Under the pieces are notes generated by a model. It saw only the letters and a program-made list of their open reading frames with translations, was not told where the DNA came from and made no database searches. A stretch of 64,000 bases of DNA from Sporosarcina ureae (GTDB lineage Bacteria > Bacillota > Bacilli > Bacillales_A > Planococcaceae), in NCBI RefSeq assembly GCF_029267015.1, contig NZ_JARIEA010000008.1, forward strand, positions 31,292 to 95,291. Reading direction: 5' to 3'. The translations under genes and the position numbers were made by a program. Position 1 is the first letter of the stretch. Each line of letters begins with the position of its first letter. This document shows positions 24,909 to 33,392 of the stretch, in pieces.

Positions 24909-25400
24909 TTATTTTATAAAAAGCTGATGTAAAGCGCTCTCTTGCTCAAGCGCACGTTGAATAAAAGTTTCCAACTCATTTTCATTTGTAACGTCATGTA
25001 ATTCCTTACCGTACCAGTCTTCTAACTTCGATCTGCTCATCTTATATGAATGGCCTTCAAAATCAAAGGCAACCCATTCGGCATTATCAATTAATGTAAA
25101 TAGATAACTAGCATTGTAAACAGCCGCTTCCTCATATTCACGTTCAGTCATTACCGTATCTATTTTTTCATACATGATGGTCATTCCATACGGCTGTGTT
25201 TTTGTTTCAAGCGAAACCTCATGGAATTTTTCAGCGTATGGTAGTTGTTCAATTATATGAATAACAGCACTATTATCCCCAATCAGTGATCCCTTATATT
25301 GAAATGCATCCTCCCTCTTTTGATTCGCAATGGAACTGCAACCCGTCAATAGAAGGAGTAAAGATAGTGGTAGTAGCAAACGCTTTCTGATGTTCTTCAT
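24909..25400 (-). CDS. Lipoprotein with DUF4825-like domain
   Basis: A 163-residue exported lipoprotein: basic start MKNIRKRLLLP, hydrophobic core, and lipobox LLTGC with cysteine 21. The mature part has KGSLIGDNSAV and TKTQPYGMTIMYE, which I associate with DUF4825, a domain common in Bacillales lipoproteins and anti-sigma-like proteins. Function unknown. GAGGGG precedes the ATG. Confidence 0.8.
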   Translation of the reverse strand: MKNIRKRLLLPLSLLLLLTGCSSIANQKREDAFQYKGSLIGDNSAVIHIIEQLPYAEKFHEVSLETKTQPYGMTIMYEKIDTVMTEREYEEAAVYNASYLFTLIDNAEWVAFDFEGHSYKMSRSKLEDWYGKELHDVTNENELETFIQRALEQESALHQLFIK

Positions 25401-25456
25401 TTTTCATCCCCTCATTCGTCTTCATTGATCAAGCTAATCGAATTAAAAAGTCAAAA

Positions 25457-25912
25457 TTACATGAAAGGTCCATTTGCTTTTATTTTCAACACTTTGTTTA
25501 CAAGCAATGAAATATGGAAAAATAATAACGAAGCTAACATTCCGAGTATGAAAATATTGGATAGGAGTAATCCCGAGACTTCTCCGTCGATCAGGTACGT
25601 GATGAGTAAAAGTAAGCCTACAATGAATAACCCACCTGCTATATATACGAGGATGTACGTGATGTATTTTAAGACTTCATTACGAAACACAATTTTCTCG
25701 AAATAGACATCGACGTAATGCGAGTACACAATCCCACCAATTATATATATGGGTAAGGAATAAAGGAGGTATAGGACAAACAGCGCGCTGATAGTGAAGG
25801 TACTAACGCCATCTTGCTGTTCCATTGAAGATGTATATTCAAAAAAAGCCAAACCTAAAGAAAATACTAGTGCAGAAAGTATAGCGATACTAAATCTTCG
25901 TAAAAGTTTCAT
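25457..25912 (-). CDS. Four-helix membrane protein of unknown function
   Basis: A 151-residue protein with four hydrophobic segments (about 7-25, 40-62, 84-108, 115-138) and a basic C-terminus. No family recognised. It is followed closely by the lipoprotein gene on the same strand (56 nt), so the two may be co-transcribed. Confidence 0.65.
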   Translation of the reverse strand: MKLLRRFSIAILSALVFSLGLAFFEYTSSMEQQDGVSTFTISALFVLYLLYSLPIYIIGGIVYSHYVDVYFEKIVFRNEVLKYITYILVYIAGGLFIVGLLLLITYLIDGEVSGLLLSNIFILGMLASLLFFHISLLVNKVLKIKANGPFM

Positions 25913-25994
25913 TTGTTTTACCTCTATTCATGCTAAAACCTTAAGGTAGATGTGATTCACACAACGTTCGTTAATTAGATTGCGGGATAGTTGT

Positions 25995-26190
25995 TGGAAC
26001 CCGTTGATCTGCGTTGCAGCCGGACGCGTGTCTTATGGGCGGGCGGTGAACCACACCCCTCACTTCGCTCGCTGGGTGTTTCACCTGTCAGTGCAAAGAT
26101 GTGCTCCTTCTCGCTACGCTCCACTCGCAAAAGCCGTCCTGCGCTACGGCTCTCGCTGATCCTCCCAGAGTCGCCGACTTCCACTCCGAT
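25995..26190. repeat. Dispersed GC-rich element, copy B (long form)
   Basis: Left and right ends match copy A at 21359 (ACCCGTTGATCTGCG, TATGGGCGGGCGGTGAACC, GAGTCGCCGACT). Between them lies an extra segment rich in CTCGCT and TACGCTC words, including CACTTCGCTCGCTGGGTG. Open frames on both strands are shadows of the high GC. The rest of the 25913-26315 spacer is featureless except for a CGGGTGCGATTGTG motif near 26220-26245 on the minus strand. Confidence 0.75.
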
Positions 26191-26315
26191 CAACTAAGTA
26201 TTTGCCAAAAAAACTTGTGCCACAATCGCACCCGATAGTTCAATAAGAAATGCTTCCAGAGTAGAATATTTCTTCATCCTCGCAAACAAAAATTCCTTTT
26301 CGTCTTAAGCATTAA

Positions 26316-26858
26316 CTATTCATTATCAATTTCCTTTAAATGAGTTGCTACCACTGAACAATTCGTTCCAACTAATACGACTAGTCCTGCATTTTCAAAA
26401 GAAATGAAGGTTGATTTCTCTTTCAAAGTACCGACAACTTTGTTGTTTGAACTTGACCAAAACTTAGGGACACCTTCTTCAATATGAAAATTACTCTTTG
26501 AAGTTGATAATAAACACAATGATTGTACTAAAGCTAAATAGTTAATCAATGGACTGATTTTCAAAAATTCCTCTTCGTTTGCTATTTTGATTAAAATATA
26601 AAATTCTTCTGGATGATTATTTATTATTTTAAAACTAAAGTTTAATTTTTCGATTTCTTTTTTTAGAAATTCAAAGTGATTCTCGTCTTCCACAGTTACA
26701 AAATTCAATGGATAAGCATTGGAATCTTTAAATACCTTACAAAGAACTTCCTCACAAAACTGTTTACAATCCTCAATACCTATATCGAAAGAATATTTTA
26801 TATCACCCCTTAGGTCGCAAGGAAAATATTTCACAAAGTCATCAGGTGATTTAAGCAC
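26316..26858 (-). CDS. Hypothetical cytoplasmic protein
   Basis: A 180-residue soluble, acidic protein. It has alternating lysine/glutamate-rich helix (LKKEIEKLNFSFK) and strand segments and no signal peptide or membrane helix. I do not recognise the family. GTG at 26858 has AAAGGAGG 10 nt upstream. It is the first of a series of small genes in the same orientation with recurring spacer motifs. Confidence 0.65.
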   Translation of the reverse strand: MLKSPDDFVKYFPCDLRGDIKYSFDIGIEDCKQFCEEVLCKVFKDSNAYPLNFVTVEDENHFEFLKKEIEKLNFSFKIINNHPEEFYILIKIANEEEFLKISPLINYLALVQSLCLLSTSKSNFHIEEGVPKFWSSSNNKVVGTLKEKSTFISFENAGLVVLVGTNCSVVATHLKEIDNE

Positions 26859-26975
26859 GATCTAAATGCCTCCTTTTAAAGCCTTAAAGCCATCTCGCTT
26901 TTGCACTAAGTGGCCCGTTAATGGAATAAAATTTATGTCACAATCAGCATCCGATTGTCGCACATTACCTATTTT

Positions 26976-27200
26976 TCACCGCATCATCTGATTGTACATA
27001 TAAAAACCATATAAGACGGGTAACAGCAAGCCAAGTGCTAAACAAATAACTGCTGCTAACTTTGACTGTTTAACAACACGTTCATCGTTAAGTCTTAAAT
27101 GTTGGAAAAATGTAAGTGTAAAATAAAAACAAGTAATGATTAAAATTGTTGAGAGCATACCAATCCAATTTCCTGCCCCCATAAAATTCATATCGTTCAT
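26976..27200 (-). CDS. Small membrane protein (2 helices)
   Basis: A 74-residue protein with hydrophobic segments at about 11-30 and 49-68 and a charged central loop (RLNDERVVKQSK). ATG at 27200 is 9 nt after GAGGAG and is preferred over the TTG at 27221. Unknown function. Confidence 0.6.
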   Translation of the reverse strand: MNDMNFMGAGNWIGMLSTILIITCFYFTLTFFQHLRLNDERVVKQSKLAAVICLALGLLLPVLYGFYMYNQMMR

Positions 27201-27273
27201 TCTTTCAATCTCCTCTTCCAATAATTTGGCCCGATTGTAGCCCTGTCCTTATTCATTAAACTGTACCCGTTTG

Positions 27274-27558
27274 TTAAAATATGTTCTTTAACCAAGTAAG
27301 TATATAGACAAACATAAGTGGTTCAATCAATACAAGGCAAAGTAAAATGATGAAAAAAGATACACATGATATTATTTTCATTACGCCATTTTCCCTTTTG
27401 AGAAAAGCGATAAAACTAAAGATCATGCCAATTACTAAAAAGATATAACCGACTAGAACAACAGGCTCCATTAATTCAGGTGTCATCCAATTGACCACAA
27501 ATGCCACTAATCCTAAAACTATAAAAACAATTGACCAGGTACTAAAAGGTCTTTTCAA
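27274..27558 (-). CDS. Small membrane protein (3 helices)
   Basis: A 94-residue protein with three hydrophobic segments and a KRENG loop. The start is TTG at 27558 with AAGGGG 10 nt upstream. No family recognised. Confidence 0.6.
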   Translation of the reverse strand: MKRPFSTWSIVFIVLGLVAFVVNWMTPELMEPVVLVGYIFLVIGMIFSFIAFLKRENGVMKIISCVSFFIILLCLVLIEPLMFVYILTWLKNIF

Positions 27559-27645
27559 GTGTATCCATCCCCTTTTGATAACCGTTCACTTCGGCCCGTT
27601 TAAAGCTCAAATCTTATTCTGTTAATACACCATTCTAATAAAAAA

Positions 27646-27855
27646 CTATTTGTCTGATTGCTTAACTAAAACCAAACCTAATTTAAATAGCATATACAAT
27701 ATGAAAATAATCACTAAAGTTCTTGATAGTACAAATCCATCAAGAGCTAATTCATAGCCGCCCGATAGTAATAGATTTGGGTTAATGATAAGAAATGCTG
27801 CGGTCAGTATAGGAATTGCAATTAAAAAAACGGCTAAAGTAGATTTATTGCTCAT
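27646..27855 (-). CDS. Small membrane protein (2 helices)
   Basis: A 69-residue protein with hydrophobic segments at about 7-30 and 44-64 and a lysine-rich tail. AAGGGGG lies 7 nt before the ATG. No family recognised. Confidence 0.6.
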   Translation of the reverse strand: MSNKSTLAVFLIAIPILTAAFLIINPNLLLSGGYELALDGFVLSRTLVIIFILYMLFKLGLVLVKQSDK

Positions 27856-27961
27856 TTTCGTCCCCCTTAATTACGTAACAGAATGGCCCATTGGGTGGGT
27901 AAAGTGTCTCAATTCCAACAAAATCTCACTCCATTTTCGCCCTCGACTACAGAAAAAATCT

Positions 27962-28525
27962 TTATTCACCTGAAGTTAATTCTTTATACAACCCATTGTC
28001 TTCACCATATTCAAACTTGCCGATTTTTCCCTTTTCATTAGTAGAGAACAGGACAACTCCTGATACATCTGCCGTCTTTTCTTTCTCACCATCTTTTGTA
28101 TAACCGACAGTTGCAGTGAATGTATATCTGTTGGAAGCTTTCTCAGATTGTTTAACGACTGTGTCTTTCAAACTTAATTCGTAACCAGAAAGTTCTGCCG
28201 CAACCGGATAAACTAAACCTGCTGTTTGAAAGAATGGGATTAGATAGTCTTTTGTGAAATAATCTCCGTATACTTCTGTGATGTACTGTTCGAACTCATC
28301 ATTGACTTCCTTTCCATCTACGACCTTTGTGTAATCAGGATTTTGAAGAAAATCTATAATTTTTTGGTCAGGTCCGTTGAATTGAAGCTTAAGAACTTTC
28401 TCGACAATACCCGCGTTTTGATCTTCTGTCTTAGCGTTTGAACATGCAGCAAATAATACTCCAGTAAGCAGCAACAAAAAACAAAGATATCCGACTTTGA
28501 GCATTTTTACATTTTTATTTGCCAA
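27962..28525 (-). CDS. Lipoprotein of unknown function
   Basis: A 187-residue exported lipoprotein. A basic N-terminus (NKNVKMLK) is followed by a hydrophobic core and lipobox VLFAAC with cysteine 28. The mature part contains an NTF2-like pattern (EYITEVYGDYFTKDYLIPF, then YTFTATVGYTKDGEKEKTADVSGVV). TTG at 28525 has AAGGAG 10 nt upstream. Function unknown. Confidence 0.75.
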   Translation of the reverse strand: MANKNVKMLKVGYLCFLLLLTGVLFAACSNAKTEDQNAGIVEKVLKLQFNGPDQKIIDFLQNPDYTKVVDGKEVNDEFEQYITEVYGDYFTKDYLIPFFQTAGLVYPVAAELSGYELSLKDTVVKQSEKASNRYTFTATVGYTKDGEKEKTADVSGVVLFSTNEKGKIGKFEYGEDNGLYKELTSGE

Positions 28526-28656
28526 GACATTCCCACTCCTTTTTTAATTACGCCATTCAGTTATGTAAAGATTCAATTGCCCTTACAAGTTACCTTCTCT
28601 CACTCATTATTCTTACTCTATTGCGGTATTCTGGCAGCTGCTTATAAAACATACTT

Positions 28657-29250
28657 TTATTGATGAGATACATCATAAAAGACGGTAGTATAGTGATCAA
28701 AAACTGCCCGGAAATTGCCTTGTAGATTACCTAACATCGTTTGTAAATCACTTCTCGAAAAATACTTTCCGTTTTTTATAAATCTAATACTCTCTTCTAA
28801 GTTCAGGAAGTTATTTAAACTATCTACTAGATGTACTCTTTGTTCCCTAGAATACTCTCCTTCAGACACAAGGTTTAACAAGGTGTTTCTTGCATTTTGT
28901 ACATCGAAAAGCATGCTATCCAGTTTGTCTTTATCCATTGTTTTCGAGTCCGTACCGATCAGCCATTCTTGTTCAAAAATCGGAAGAATAAATTGAGTTC
29001 GATTTACTGTAGGGTTGTGATGATCACTTTCTAAATCCTTATCTAGATCTTTCTCATAGGCAGCTTTAAACTGACCCATCTCTTCTTCGTAGGTTTTGCT
29101 GTTATGAGTTTCCGAACTAGGATGATAGGTAAAGCTTTGATGAATGCTAAAAGTCGATAACGGATAATACCAAGATATGAAAGCTACAACAAGTACAATA
29201 CATACTCCTGCACCTATCCCCCAGACCTTCTTTTTACGTTTTGTATTCAT
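28657..29250 (-). CDS. Membrane-anchored extracellular hypothetical protein
   Basis: A 197-residue protein with a short basic start (MNTKRKKKVWG), one membrane helix at about 11-28, then a hydrophilic helical domain. GGGG precedes the ATG. No family recognised. Confidence 0.65.
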   Translation of the reverse strand: MNTKRKKKVWGIGAGVCIVLVVAFISWYYPLSTFSIHQSFTYHPSSETHNSKTYEEEMGQFKAAYEKDLDKDLESDHHNPTVNRTQFILPIFEQEWLIGTDSKTMDKDKLDSMLFDVQNARNTLLNLVSEGEYSREQRVHLVDSLNNFLNLEESIRFIKNGKYFSRSDLQTMLGNLQGNFRAVFDHYTTVFYDVSHQ

Positions 29251-29353
29251 ATAAATCCCCTTTATCTTCAGACGAATCCACTTGTTTATTCAGCTAGTTC
29301 GGTCTGATTGCAATATCAAGCGATCGCGTCGGAAAGTTTAAGTACGTCATAGA

Positions 29354-29584
29354 TTAGCTTTCCGTTTCTTTTTCGTCTCTCTCTTTTATATATCTTTCGT
29401 ACGCCTCTTTCACTCTGTCATTGCTATCGGCTGGTACGACTTGTTTATGGATTTCATTAATTAATAGGAATGACCTGAAAATGACTCCGATGATCAGTAC
29501 ACATAAGATATATATTCCGATAGGACCAAAGAAGATCAACATCCCCGAAAACATGGCCACTAGTACGGACAACAAGTACTTCAC
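29354..29584 (-). CDS. Small membrane protein with charged tail
   Basis: A 76-residue protein with two hydrophobic segments in the first 42 residues, then a highly charged tail (VKEAYERYIKERDEKETE). GGAGG precedes the ATG. Unknown. Confidence 0.6.
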   Translation of the reverse strand: MKYLLSVLVAMFSGMLIFFGPIGIYILCVLIIGVIFRSFLLINEIHKQVVPADSNDRVKEAYERYIKERDEKETES

Positions 29585-29616
29585 AAAACTCCTCCTTCAT
29601 CTACCTACCTGACTGT

Positions 29617-29654
29617 CGCAAAAGAGTCCGATTGCGTTAACGGACTCTTTTGCG
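29617..29654 (-). terminator. Terminator between small membrane-protein genes
   Basis: A 14-bp perfect stem (CGCAAAAGAGTCCG and its complement) with a 10-nt loop, directly after the stop of the 29656-29919 gene. The arms include TTTTGCG rather than a pure T run. Confidence 0.7.
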
Positions 29655-29655
29655 T

Positions 29656-29919
29656 TCATACATCTGCATTCATCTCTACTTCTCTTTTTCTAACGTCAAA
29701 AATTGTTTTTACAGCAAAAATAACATACAGAGCAATAAACCCAACTTTGAATCCTATTAGCCAATCCCAGATTACAGCTGAAAAGACGACTCCGAGTGTT
29801 AAGGACACATTGTATTGAACTTTATAAGATTTTTTTGAGTAAATATCCACAACGAATAAAATAATGAATAAACCCATGAATAAATTTCTTAAAACTACAA
29901 TCCCAGTATTCAAATCCAT
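29656..29919 (-). CDS. Small membrane protein (3 helices)
   Basis: An 87-residue protein with three hydrophobic segments and a basic-acidic tail (DVRKREVEMNADV). It ends immediately before a strong hairpin and starts 15 nt after the histidine kinase stop codon, so the two may be co-transcribed. Confidence 0.65.
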   Translation of the reverse strand: MDLNTGIVVLRNLFMGLFIILFVVDIYSKKSYKVQYNVSLTLGVVFSAVIWDWLIGFKVGFIALYVIFAVKTIFDVRKREVEMNADV

Positions 29920-29934
29920 ATCTTCATGCCCCTT

Positions 29935-32199
29935 TTAGAAATATATATCCGAGAATTCATATTTCACTCTCTCCATCCGATCCATATCATGAGTAGGCTC
30001 ATATATAGTTCCGTTAGTAGTGGAACTCTCGATGGGCAGTTCAATAGTAAATGTACTCCCCTTACCTAAAACACTTTCAACGTACAGGGTACCACCATGC
30101 AGTTCAGCTAGAGATTTAGCTAAAGGTAAACCAAGTCCTGCGCCTTCAGATAGACGATTAAAATTACGATTTATTTGGATGAACTTCTTAAAGACATCGT
30201 GCAGGTCTTTTTGCGCGATTCCGATCCCCTCATCCGTGACGGAGATTCTTACAGTGTTTTGATCGGTTATTACTACTTTCACCAGTATTTGTTTACCTGT
30301 TGCAGAGAATTTAATAGCATTTGAAATAAGGTTGAGTAAAATCCTGTCGAATTTATAAACATCCAATGCCATCATTACCTCTTCCACTTCAGGATCAAAG
30401 AGGAGTTGAATGTCTAGTGACATCGTATAGTCTGATACCGAGTCTACAATCCCGTCAACAATCTCTACTATATTATAATTGTATGTGCTCAACTCATACA
30501 CTTCCGATTCCAACTTGGAAATGTCCAAAATATTGTTGACCAATTTAATGAGTCGATAATAATTTCCGATCGTGGCTTTATTGATATGGAAGAGCTCTTC
30601 CCTATGTTCTTCGAGAGAATTTTTTTCTAAATACAAGTTCACCAATTGTGCACCACTGAATATGACACTTAACGGTGTTTTGAGTTCGTGGGATATATTA
30701 ATGAAGATTTCTTCTTGCATTGTGAGTAGTTTCTCCATATTTTCCGTTGCGATTTCCTCATCCGTTATATCAAACCCTACCGCGACGATTTTCTCTACAA
30801 TATTGTCACACGTAAATATCGGGTGGAATATAGTTTTTGTATACTTTTTCTCTCCTTGCAACACGGCTTGATGTTTGTGTACAAAAGGAATTTTGGTTGT
30901 AATAGAAGTGTGGATTTCATTTTTCACGTCATGTAAATTATCTGCCCTATAGAAATCAAAAAACGATCTTCCGATAATATCTAGTTCTGTAGAGATAGCA
31001 CTTCGCTGCATCTGAATAAATTGAAATGCGTATTGATTAATATAATCGATTTTGTAGTCTTCTGGAGAAAAGGACAGATAATAAATGGGAGATACGTCCA
31101 TGTTTTCTCGTAGCGCTTGATATTCTACTACTTTATGGACAAGCGCTGTGTTTTTGTAAATCAAAATAGCGCCTTCAATATTTCCTGCCCTATCATAAAG
31201 GGGTTGGCCTTCACATGAAAAATACTTCGTAGACCGTTCGCTCGTTGCAATGACTTTGTGATTACTTAACTTTTCACCACGTAACACGCGCTGATCGGGC
31301 GTATTTTCAAACGCAATCCTCTCTCCATTTATATCGTTTAATTCATACGCATCATAGATTATTTTAGTAGACATGGATTCAAAATTCGTGAGATGAGACG
31401 GAAGATAGGGTGATAGGAAATCTTTGGCCATATTATTTATATAGGCGTAGTTCCCATCCTTATCCAAAATAGTAACCGCGTCTGAAATATTATCCAAAAT
31501 CAGTTCCATCCCTGCATGACGTTTTTCAGAGCACTTTCTCTTATAAGCCCTCTGCGTCACATCATAAAAAGAAACTACAACAAACTGACGATCGCGTTCC
31601 CCCGTAATCATTTTTATATTGATATCCCAATACGTCACTTTTCCCCCAGCGCCGATAACCTTCACTTCAAATTCGTGAAGAGACATGCCTTCGGATAGTA
31701 CATCCATGATGGCGTCTGGAAATACAGCATGATTACCTAATACGTTGTCGGAATTACTATTCATCGACAATAAGACGTTTATATAGTTCTCGTCATACTG
31801 CAGAAGAATTCTTTCTGGATAGCTAAAAATCGCGACAGAACCATTTTTATTGGCTGCGGTGCTTCCGAAATTATTTAACGTGAAGTCTAATGAAGGACTT
31901 TCTAGCTTCTGAAAGTAATAGACGCTCACATCGGAATCGAGTGTTCTGAAGCTGATTGTCACTTCAATCGGCAATAGTTCATTGTTATAAATATAGACGC
32001 GCGCTTCATCTTGAATGGTTTGAATGGATAGTTGATGTTCAGATTTTAGTAATACGTCTACATCTGCAAGTGATCGTCCTATAAGATCCCTTTCTTCGTA
32101 TCCAGTTAATCGCACGAATCCATCACTGACTTTATAGATTTCATTGTTTTTCGTATATATATGAGGAATATGCGCTTTTCTATTTATATTCATTACCAC
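29935..32199 (-). CDS. Cytoplasmic multi-PAS sensor histidine kinase
   Basis: A 754-residue hybrid-free sensor kinase without membrane helices. Several PAS-like modules span about residues 10-480 (for example RLTGYEERDLIGRSL, MELILDNISDAVTILDKDGNYAYIN, IVAVGFDITDEE). The phospho-acceptor is H504 in INISHELKTPLSV, followed by the N box (LLNLISNAIKFS), DEGIGI and GAGLGLPLAK. GTG at 32199 fits GGGGAG with 9-nt spacing. It has no adjacent response regulator, so its partner is unknown. Full-length and apparently active. Confidence 0.92.
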   Translation of the reverse strand: MVMNINRKAHIPHIYTKNNEIYKVSDGFVRLTGYEERDLIGRSLADVDVLLKSEHQLSIQTIQDEARVYIYNNELLPIEVTISFRTLDSDVSVYYFQKLESPSLDFTLNNFGSTAANKNGSVAIFSYPERILLQYDENYINVLLSMNSNSDNVLGNHAVFPDAIMDVLSEGMSLHEFEVKVIGAGGKVTYWDINIKMITGERDRQFVVVSFYDVTQRAYKRKCSEKRHAGMELILDNISDAVTILDKDGNYAYINNMAKDFLSPYLPSHLTNFESMSTKIIYDAYELNDINGERIAFENTPDQRVLRGEKLSNHKVIATSERSTKYFSCEGQPLYDRAGNIEGAILIYKNTALVHKVVEYQALRENMDVSPIYYLSFSPEDYKIDYINQYAFQFIQMQRSAISTELDIIGRSFFDFYRADNLHDVKNEIHTSITTKIPFVHKHQAVLQGEKKYTKTIFHPIFTCDNIVEKIVAVGFDITDEEIATENMEKLLTMQEEIFINISHELKTPLSVIFSGAQLVNLYLEKNSLEEHREELFHINKATIGNYYRLIKLVNNILDISKLESEVYELSTYNYNIVEIVDGIVDSVSDYTMSLDIQLLFDPEVEEVMMALDVYKFDRILLNLISNAIKFSATGKQILVKVVITDQNTVRISVTDEGIGIAQKDLHDVFKKFIQINRNFNRLSEGAGLGLPLAKSLAELHGGTLYVESVLGKGSTFTIELPIESSTTNGTIYEPTHDMDRMERVKYEFSDIYF

Positions 32200-32240
32200 T
32201 TGCTTGCACTCCCCTTTTTTCGACAGTAAATGTTTAGTCG

Positions 32241-32663
32241 TTAGTCGCCAGATACGCCAATCGTACCGAAATAGGTCTCTTCACCATTTTTGTAGATCTT
32301 GGAATAGGTAAATTCACGATTTGATTTAATTCGATATAGCCAATAGGTATCTTCTGTCGGCTCATCATTTTCCTTCAAATATACATGCATAGAATCTTTA
32401 TCTGTTTCGATATCTAACCCACCAAAACCTTTTCCGTTAGTGAGAAAATCCTGCGTTACGTATAAGTATTGAATATGTGCTTCATCATAGTATTTATATA
32501 TTCCGTTGCGTTCTATATCCTGACTCCCCTGTACACTCTGAATAAATCTTTTGACGTTTTCGTTGACTTGCTCCTGCTTTACTTCCGAATAGGATACTGT
32601 ATTTTCACCGCATCCGACCAACAGACTACTAAGCACAAAAACGAGGAAAAAGAGCTTTTTCAC
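32241..32663 (-). CDS. Lipoprotein of unknown function
   Basis: A 140-residue exported lipoprotein. GTG at 32663 gives KKLFFLVFVLSSLLVGC, a typical signal with lipobox LVGC, and AAGGGAG lies 8 nt upstream. A frame extending to 32723 would put 20 polar residues before the signal and is rejected. It lies directly upstream of the histidine kinase on the same strand. Confidence 0.75.
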   Translation of the reverse strand: MKKLFFLVFVLSSLLVGCGENTVSYSEVKQEQVNENVKRFIQSVQGSQDIERNGIYKYYDEAHIQYLYVTQDFLTNGKGFGGLDIETDKDSMHVYLKENDEPTEDTYWLYRIKSNREFTYSKIYKNGEETYFGTIGVSGD

Positions 32664-32882
32664 ACGCACAACTCCCTTCTTTTCACTAAATATACCATTT
32701 GTTTCATTCAGTTGTCTTTCCATAATGAAAATTTTCTGTAAATCACCTAGTAGAGTACCTATATTTCCCCATTCCTTTACGCATTTGTGGTAAAATAGAA
32801 AGAAGATTCAATAAAGAGTCCAGACACAGATTATATTTCCTAAAAGAGTAAAAGAAGATTTTATTTAAAGGAGGAATTATAA

Positions 32883-33056
32883 ATGGCTAAAGACGACAGA
32901 AAAGAAATTGTGAAAGCAAATGAAATGCGTACGAAGGAAATCGCCAGGATGATCGATGAAGGCGGGATGGGTGCGGATAAGTATTATGATATTAAAAAAG
33001 TGTCACCGCAAGAAGAAATCATAGAAGTATCCAAAGATGAAAATAATAAAGAATAA
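32883..33056 (+). CDS. Charged microprotein, paralogue 1
   Basis: A 57-residue protein starting MAKDDRKEIVKANEMRTKEI, with AAAGGAGG 8 nt before the ATG. It shares EMRTK, RMIDEGG-GADKYYDIKK and the overall length with the protein encoded 58 nt downstream. It is rich in acidic and basic residues with no membrane helix. I do not recognise the family; presence of two intact copies argues that it is a real gene. Confidence 0.75.
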   Translation: MAKDDRKEIVKANEMRTKEIARMIDEGGMGADKYYDIKKVSPQEEIIEVSKDENNKE

Positions 33057-33113
33057 GTAAATGGTAGATCAGTGTGTAAAGTCACATCATTTTAGTGAAA
33101 GGTGGAAACGAAT

Positions 33114-33293
33114 ATGAAGAATGACGACCGTAAAAAGATTGTGAAGGAACATGAAATGCGCACGAAAGGTATTTCAAGAATGATCGATGAAGGTGGAGTA
33201 GGTGCAGATAAATACTACGACATCAAAAAAGATGGACTTAAGGGAGAATATGTTCCGATCGATGATAAGGTGAAACGGGACGACGATAAATAA
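33114..33293 (+). CDS. Charged microprotein, paralogue 2
   Basis: A 59-residue paralogue of the preceding gene (NDDRKKIVKEHEMRTKGISR, then MIDEGGVGADKYYDIKK). Its tail differs (EYVPIDDKVKRDDDK). ATG at 33114 is 8 nt after AAAGGTGG. Both end before one shared terminator, so they probably form a small operon made by tandem duplication. Confidence 0.75.
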   Translation: MKNDDRKKIVKEHEMRTKGISRMIDEGGVGADKYYDIKKDGLKGEYVPIDDKVKRDDDK

Positions 33294-33304
33294 ACAACCC
33301 ACTT

Positions 33305-33343
33305 AACACGCCACTTGCCGGTATCGGTACGTGGCGTGTTTTT
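33305..33343 (+). terminator. Terminator of the microprotein pair
   Basis: A 10-bp stem AACACGCCAC/GTGGCGTGTT followed by TTT. Confidence 0.85.
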
Positions 33344-33392
33344 AGTCTATGAACGAAAAAAGACCCCCGCATAAAACGGAAGTCTCTCATTC

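Noticed and set aside
25975..26197. Open frames on both strands in the 26 kb GC-rich element
   Set aside because: Repeat DNA shared with 21.4 kb; frames on both strands are a composition effect.
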